Below, piece after piece: positions 58,479 through 64,000 of a stretch of DNA of 64,000 nt; the first letter of the stretch is position 1; each line of letters begins with the position of its first letter. Where the stretch lies: contig JANJXV010000020.1 in NCBI GenBank assembly GCA_024803745.1, positions 18,082,777-18,146,776 on the forward strand. The letters run 5' to 3'. This DNA comes from Megascapheus bottae. Taxonomy: Eukaryota; Chordata; Mammalia; Rodentia; Geomyidae. The notes beneath the pieces were generated by a model. The model made no database searches, had not been told where the DNA came from, and worked only from the letters and a program-made list of their open reading frames with translations. Made by a program: the position numbers and the translations under genes.

Positions 58479-58543
58479 TTTGCGAAAAGATCATACTTTC
58501 TAAAGTATGATCTATTTCTTAGTGTTAGTGTTCTTTTGCAAAA
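58479..58543. repeat. nested inverted repeat with a perfect 12-bp inner hairpin
   Basis: Inner arms AGATCATACTTT (58488-58499) and AAAGTATGATCT (58502-58513), with a 2-nt spacer. Outer, imperfect arms are TTTTGCGAAAAG and CTTTTGCAAAA. Confidence 0.8.
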
Positions 58544-60052
58544 TTAAAAAAAATACGCCAAGCAAATATAATTTACTAAGAAAGGGTGTGGTGAAGTTTA
58601 TTGAGTTTTAATAAAATGAATGTCCAGGCTCTGAAGATTCTACATGTAGAGGCTGAACCTCAGGTAAGCAGCAACCATGACTTGTCATTTTGCTTCACAT
58701 GCAAAGAGAAGCTGTTTCCTAATTCTCAGGTAATTTTCATCATTTTTCAGTGAAAACCATTCTCAGCCTCTCTACAAAATATTCAATTATCTATGTGACA
58801 TAAAATTATGACACTTTCCAGGACTTTCCTTAGATAGTGGTTTTAAATTGCCAGGTGACAGTCTGCCCTTTAATTGAGAATATGCAAATCTCTTGCATAA
58901 AATTCTTTAAAAAAAAACATCCACATACTCTGGATCTACCCTTCTCTGTTATTAAAATAAGTATAAATCTCAAGCTTCTGGAAATGTTGTCTATCTCTCC
59001 CTGTGTAGATCTTATGTAGTTTCTGTACCTTATCATATAGGAGCTGGTAAGGATAGATGAATTTTGTCTGTAAGCTGCTCGCCATTCTACATTTCATTGA
59101 GATTATGCTCCAGCCTCCATATTCCTTTGTCCTCAGATCCGCCAACATATCACCCTCTGTTCTTTCTTCTTTGCCCACATTGAAAAACAGACACCAACTA
59201 AATCTCTCAAACATGGATTCAAAAGGCAAACATTATTTATAATTGAATGTTATAATATTAGAAATTAATAATGAAGGTGCAAGTTAAGGACAGGAATTCG
59301 AGATTCTGCCTCCTTGTGAACATACCCATGAAAGAATGAGTCCATTCCAAACCTAAAGTGTAACCAATGTCTTTAATGGATGTCATGATTTGACAAAACA
59401 CTCCTGAGTGTTCAATATATTTTGTCTTTTATTTGTTCCTCATGATTAAAATTTTAAATTGAAAATTCAGAAAAATAATGCTAAGCAGTGTGCCACAGTG
59501 TGAAACCATGTTTATTTTCTTCTGAGTAACACTACACACATACGAGAAATTATTTACTGTGACCCTTTAAATCTAAAAATAAATAACCTTATCAACTGTC
59601 TTTGGCTATTAGTGGGAAAAACACAAAGGTCAGTGTCAGCAGGAAAGGGTAGATTTTTGGACTAACTCAAATCTTGAACTAGGTTCATTGGGTATTGACT
59701 GCAGAAAATCACTTCAAAATAAAACAAGCTATGCGAAGACTGAAATAAAATCTCTTTCAGCTATGTGTATTATAACCTTCAGCGAATGACCTAAAACTAA
59801 ATCAGTGAAACTTTTTAAGTATAAAGAAATACGTAAAAATGCTAAATATAGAAGAGTCAGAGTTACAAAAATGCTGAGCAAAATACAAAATCATTTCCCC
59901 TTTGGAAAACTCAGTATACAACAGTGAAGCATGGAGCCAAAGTATATAGAACCTACATCTATAATCAACTTCTTTTTGTAGAAAGTGCTATTATAATTTA
60001 TTATTTATCCTTAGTAGCATAAAATGTAGGTTTCTGTGCCCTATTTTCCTAG

Positions 60053-60114
60053 ATCTGCATACAAAAAGTTGGATAAGAAAATCTGCATACAAAAAGTTGG
60101 ATAAGAAAATCTGC
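60053..60114. repeat. tandem duplication, 28-bp unit x 2.2
   Basis: ATCTGCATACAAAAAGTTGG ATAAGAAA at 60053-60080 is repeated exactly at 60081-60108, followed by ATCTGC. Confidence 0.95.
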
Positions 60115-60540
60115 TGTACAGTGACCTTTATCTTAATACAAAATTACCAGAACACTGGAGAATTTAATCCCTGGAAGAGTAGAGAGGAATCTGTTATCAA
60201 AGCTTGTATCAGTAGGTAGAAAATGTCCCCACAACCACTACAAAAACATTATTTTTTCTGTCAGGAAACATGTGGATCAATTTACATTTGAATTTGTTGA
60301 TCAGAAAAAGTTGAAGTGTGACATATGTTTGCAACTATGTGGCATGGGATGTCACAACTTATACACTGGATCATAATTGCATACTGGGATGAAGACAGTA
60401 TGCAGTGCTAGCTTGGTCTAGGAAGGGGTGGGGAAAGAGAAGCAGATTAGAAATATAGACTTTATCATTCTGTTATATGGGGCCTATCATACTGAGAGTG
60501 ATGGAATAGAAGAGAAACAAAAACACAATAGACAAACCAA

Positions 60541-60580
60541 AGCAGCAGCAGCAGCAGCAACAACAACAACAACAACAAAA
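60541..60580. repeat. (CAG)n(CAA)n microsatellite
   Basis: About six AGC units pass into about six AAC units. Non-coding context. Confidence 0.93.
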
Positions 60581-61455
60581 GCAATTTAAAATGGTTGCCC
60601 CTAACCACTAAAGGTCCATTCTGGTAGAAGAAATTGTTGGCTAACTATGTTTGTACCACAGTATCTTCTGTTTCTATACTATCAATACTCTGTTACTTTA
60701 TTTAATTTATAATTGGATACACAATAATTTTGTCTAAAAATCCTAATGACATCTTTCTGGATGACAATCACCATTTTGTTTCTATCATTTTACAGAAGTA
60801 AAAATATTGAACCAAATATTAAATATTCTGGTTCAGAAATCTTATCTTTCCCATCCACTGCACACTAAAATATATACAAATATTCCTCACTCTCAACGGG
60901 ATGGCATTTTAGTCAGATTTAGCCTCTTAGAGATTGTGCTCTAGAGACTTCCTCTTTGGGCTTTTAATCTCCCCAGGCTCATTTCAATTTCGTCTTGGAA
61001 AATAGGCTCAACTCTTGGCCATCTTGAATATTGTGGCCAAGTCTCATGGAAATCATATAAGGATAAAGCTAAACCTTCCACTGCCTTTTCCTTCTCCCCA
61101 TTAATTGTATCTTCCTTCTAAACAGGAAGGGTCAGTGCATCTACAGTAGCTTGTATACTGATGGTTTAACAAATATGTACTGGATGAGTATATTTTATGA
61201 AAAAGATATCTCATTTCTAAACCTCCTTAATAATATATTATGATTATGATTGTAGTATGGGAGGTCTATTTATCACTTACAATTGGTTATATGTTCATTT
61301 CAAGCTGAGTTGGAAAAGAGCCAAGAAGACAGATTATGGGTAATATTTATTTAGAATTAGACAGAAAAAATAGACAAGTAAAATGTTTTAAAAGATATTA
61401 AAGTTTCCTTGAAAGCTTTTAAAATTGAGCTCACAATATAAAATATAGACAAAAT

Positions 61456-61690
61456 GCTGGCCTCGGTGGCTCACTCCTGTAGATACTCAGGAGGTATATA
61501 TTCAGGAGGCTGAGATCTGAAGATTGTGATTCAAAGCCAGGTCAGGTAGGAAAGTCAGGGAGACCCATATCTTTAGTTAATCATCAGAAAACTAAAAGTG
61601 GAGCTGTGTCTCAAAGTGGTAGAGTCCTAGACCTGAGCAAAAGAGCTCAGGGATAATACCCAGGTACGGATGACTAACAATAACAACAAA
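61456..61690 (+). mobile_element. B1-like/Geo dimeric SINE
   Basis: The left half has a partial internal repeat of the TCAGGAGG region (ACTCAGGAGGTATATATTCAGGAGGCTGAGATCTG). The right half is Geo (AAGTGGAGCTGTGTCTCAAAGTGGTAGAG..GAGCTCAGGGATAATACCCAGG) with an AACAATAAC tail. Confidence 0.85.
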
Positions 61691-61699
61691 ATATATGTA

Positions 61700-62820
61700 T
61701 CTGTACATGTATATATCTCTCTCTGTGTATTTGTATATGAAAAGCTCTATAAAAATTAGAGTATAGCAATAATCCCAGGCATTAGAATTCACAGGAGAAA
61801 AATTTACTCAATACCAGAAATATTCTGGTTATTACAAGCCTGGAAATTTCATGTAAATTATATTTCATTAGATATTTACCCAAGGGAACCAGTTATCACC
61901 ATCATATTTCTTAATCATTAACCATTATGACACAAAATTTTATATCTACGGACAAACTTGATGTTTGAATCTAGGTGTGTCTGACTTAAAAGTCAAGGTA
62001 TTCTTAGATATAGGGTAGATTTAATTGTTAGTAATGGAACATTTAGAAATAAATAATTTGATGGTTTTGAACAAATTAATTAAACCATATTAGTCTTAGT
62101 TTCTTATTTTTATAATCTTATCCTAGATTATTGCTAAAGCATTTTATATCTATTGGAAAAGTGATATTGTCAATGTATATGTATAGATTAATGTATATAT
62201 ATGAGGAAGTAGAAATACATACTACATATATGTATTATATATGTGTGTGCTATAGAAGGTAGATTATACTAAGGATGTAGAAGAAATTCAGGAATTATCA
62301 AGTTTTTGTTTACATATTTGTGCTATTTGATACAATACCTGTGTTATACTACCATTATATTGAAAAAAGCTGAATAAATGTACTTAATGAACTGTAGCAT
62401 ATTTAGTGATGGGTTTATTAAAAGTTTATAATCAGACAATATTTTTCCTTCTTCATTATATCTTGATTTGCAAACAACAAATTTTACAAACTTTATATAA
62501 TATAATTTCTGTGCTTAGACTAGGTGCTGCTCCTATAATAACCCTATTATATTCTACTGTATATAAGTGCAATCCATATGCATATTGTAAATATGTCTAT
62601 ATATATATATACATGTACATAGTAGAAAGGAGTCACATGAATTCTAGGCATGTTTCTACAAGTCTAGTATTTTCAAGAACTTGAAATACATTTAATTTCC
62701 ATATATATGAAATATTTTGGAGATAAAGACATTAATAAATGTATAATGGTGCTCTCTTCACTATTGTCAATAATAAATTATTTCATTAGGCCTGCTAGAT
62801 TTTATTTCTCAATGTTGTCT
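61700..62820. other. unique AT-rich sequence with TATG/TATA patches
   Basis: Alternating TA/TG-rich patches occur at about 61690-61735, 62175-62250 and 62590-62625. No interspersed repeat recognised. Confidence 0.4.
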
Positions 62821-62824
62821 AACT

Positions 62825-63058
62825 ATTTTTTGTTGTTGGTGGTGATCATGGAACTTGAACTCTGGGCCTGACCATTATCCCTAAGCTCTTTAGCTCAAGG
62901 CTTCCACCCTAACTCTTGAGCCACAGTGTCACTTCTGGTTTTCTGGTGATTAATTGGAGATAAGAGTCTCACAGGCTTTGTAGTACCTGGACTGGCTTTG
63001 AACTGCGATCCTCAGATCTTAGCCTCCTGAGCAGCTAGGATTTACAGGCGTGAGCTAA
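62825..63058 (-). mobile_element. B1-like/Geo dimeric SINE
   Basis: The plus-strand order is TTGTTGTTGGTGG, a reversed Geo half (GAACTTGAACTCTGGGCCTGACC..CTCTTTAGCTCAAGGC), TTAATTGGAGATAAGAGTCTC, then a reversed B1-like half (CTCAGATCTTAGCCTCCTGAGCAGCTAGGATTTACAGGCGTGAGC). Confidence 0.88.
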
Positions 63059-63517
63059 CAAAATTTTTTTAAGTTGTGTGAAAGAAAATTCTAGAATAAT
63101 ACAACTAAGAATGTTGATGCAATAATTATGAGTAAAATTTCCCTTATATTGAAGGGAATATTGTTAAAATGCTTAGGTATTCCTAGGTAAATTAGAACTC
63201 ATTGGAACTGATGACCTCAAGTAGAATCAATACAATATTCAGATAATAGTCTTTATTAATTAAGTTTTATTTTTATCTATTGAATTCTAGTATTGTCTGT
63301 CTTTTGTGGAGAAAGAAGTTGAATTAAAGCTAAGAACTGAACATTCTTTTTTTAAACAGACAATTCATTGGAAATTATCCTTATTTTCATTCATTTAGTT
63401 TTTCTGATAGTCTTCTCACAGAAGTTGGGTAGGCGAAATGAGATCCTTTTGTATCAGGAAATAAATATATCATTCATCTCAGGGAACAAACTTCACACTT
63501 AAGGAGGGATGTGTGCA

Positions 63518-63606
63518 TGGGGAAGTAGCTCAGTGGCAAAGTTCTTGCTTAGCCAATATAATGCCCTGCATTCAATTCCCAGTTAACCCCTCCCCCACTC
63601 AAGAAA
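63518..63606 (+). mobile_element. ID-like SINE monomer
   Basis: GGGGAAGTAGCTCAGTGGCAAAGTTCTTGCTTAGCC..CCTGCATTCAATTCCCAG has an A box (TAGCTCAGTGG) and a near B box (ATTCAATTCC). The tail is a C-rich linker then AAGAAAAAC. No Geo half. It folds only loosely as a tRNA, so it is not a tRNA gene. Confidence 0.7.
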
Positions 63607-64000
63607 AACAGTTAAAATCAAAGAGAAATATATTTAATTCTTTAGGTGAGACTTATCTGGAATTCCTCATGTGGCCCAGTTCGAGTGGCTGTCCTGATGT
63701 ATTATTAATTCATGCCTTTAGGACTCATATTTGACAAGTCAATTAAAAGTAGTTATTAAGTTATTGGAGAAAGGAGAATCCAGGCAGAGGTCAAAATGAA
63801 CTACAAGTTATTCAAACACAAGAAAACAGCATAAAAGAAAAGCCAGTAAACACCCTGCAGATATTAAAAATTATTTTTACACACTATTAAAAGAGGAGGT
63901 TCTCCACAAAGCCTTGTAAACTGTCTGATCATGGAGAGACTCTGCTCTACAACAACACCCAGGGCATCTTCTGACTATGAAGATCACAGGTCAGAAGAAT

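Larger units (their letters stand above)
57000..61450. other. mostly unique AT-rich intronic sequence
   Basis: No young repeat recognised over about 4.4 kb, apart from the short hairpins, the 28-bp tandem duplication and the CAG/CAA repeat listed separately. An A-rich tail after AATAAA at 57617-57652 may be the end of an unrecognised retrocopy, but no target repeat was found. Confidence 0.4.
45375..64000 (-). other. VWC2L: VWC2L upstream intron (partial)
   Basis: This is inferred intron upstream of the exon in transcript direction. The preceding coding exon (signal peptide and first VWC region) was not seen up to the right edge. It is poorer in young repeats than the left part: about six SINEs, a few MIR relics and long unique AT-rich stretches. 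Two X-box-like motifs lie at 46381-46394 and 56206-56219. Confidence 0.75.

Noticed and set aside
63518..63606. A tRNA gene
   Set aside because: The pol III boxes are present but the cloverleaf is degenerate and it ends in a SINE-type tail, so it is an ID-like SINE.
45375..64000. Search for the first VWC2L coding exon on the minus strand
   Set aside because: No signal peptide or first VWC segment with a donor in phase 0 was recognised, so it is probably outside the window.

Overview
The window is nuclear DNA from a mammal, most likely a rodent of the superfamily Geomyoidea (kangaroo rats, pocket mice, pocket gophers). The evidence is the repeat content. It holds many copies of a dimeric SINE whose left half is ID/tRNA-Ala-like and whose right half is the 'Geo' monomer, matching the IDL-Geo SINE known from that group. 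B1-like SINEs, L1 copies, MaLR-type LTRs and old MIR, L2 and CR1/L3 relics are also present. There are no bacterial-style operons, rRNA or tRNA genes, or CRISPR arrays.

The only functional coding sequence I can support is one 130-nt internal exon on the minus strand at 45245-45374. It encodes a von Willebrand factor C (VWC) segment with clean splice signals and fits the penultimate coding exon of VWC2L (Brorin-like). The rest of the window would then be intron: 1-45244 is the downstream intron and 45375-64000 the upstream intron. By eye I found neither the first coding exon nor the last one, so both introns probably run past the window edges.

Layout. 1-2.2 kb: AT-rich simple repeats and a MaLR LTR relic. 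2.2-7.7 kb: three L1 insertions (an inverted, twin-primed copy; a 126-bp stub; a 2.3-kb 5'-truncated copy) plus a SINE. 8.5-14.5 kb: a MaLR LTR, ID-like SINEs, an RPS3A processed pseudogene followed by a B1 and a 330-bp polypurine tract, then further LTR-like and L1 3' pieces. 15-26.7 kb: MIR relics, SINEs, (CA)n tracts and a minus-strand L1 3' end. 27-33.5 kb: a GAA/GGA polypurine tract, an unidentified retrocopy with a perfect 17-bp target duplication, an IDL-Geo, and an old rearranged L1 carrying an exact 165-bp tandem duplication. 34-45 kb: (TG)n, SINEs including one SINE nested in another, and a CR1/L3 relic just downstream of the exon. 45.4-64 kb: mostly unique intron sequence with scattered SINEs and MIRs, short tandem duplications, two perfect hairpins and two X-box-like motifs.

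The genes do not act together as a pathway. The story is a slowly evolving secreted-protein gene whose introns record successive waves of L1-driven retrotransposition. Family and boundary calls rest on reading the sequence without alignment software. Target-site duplications, where given, were read base by base.
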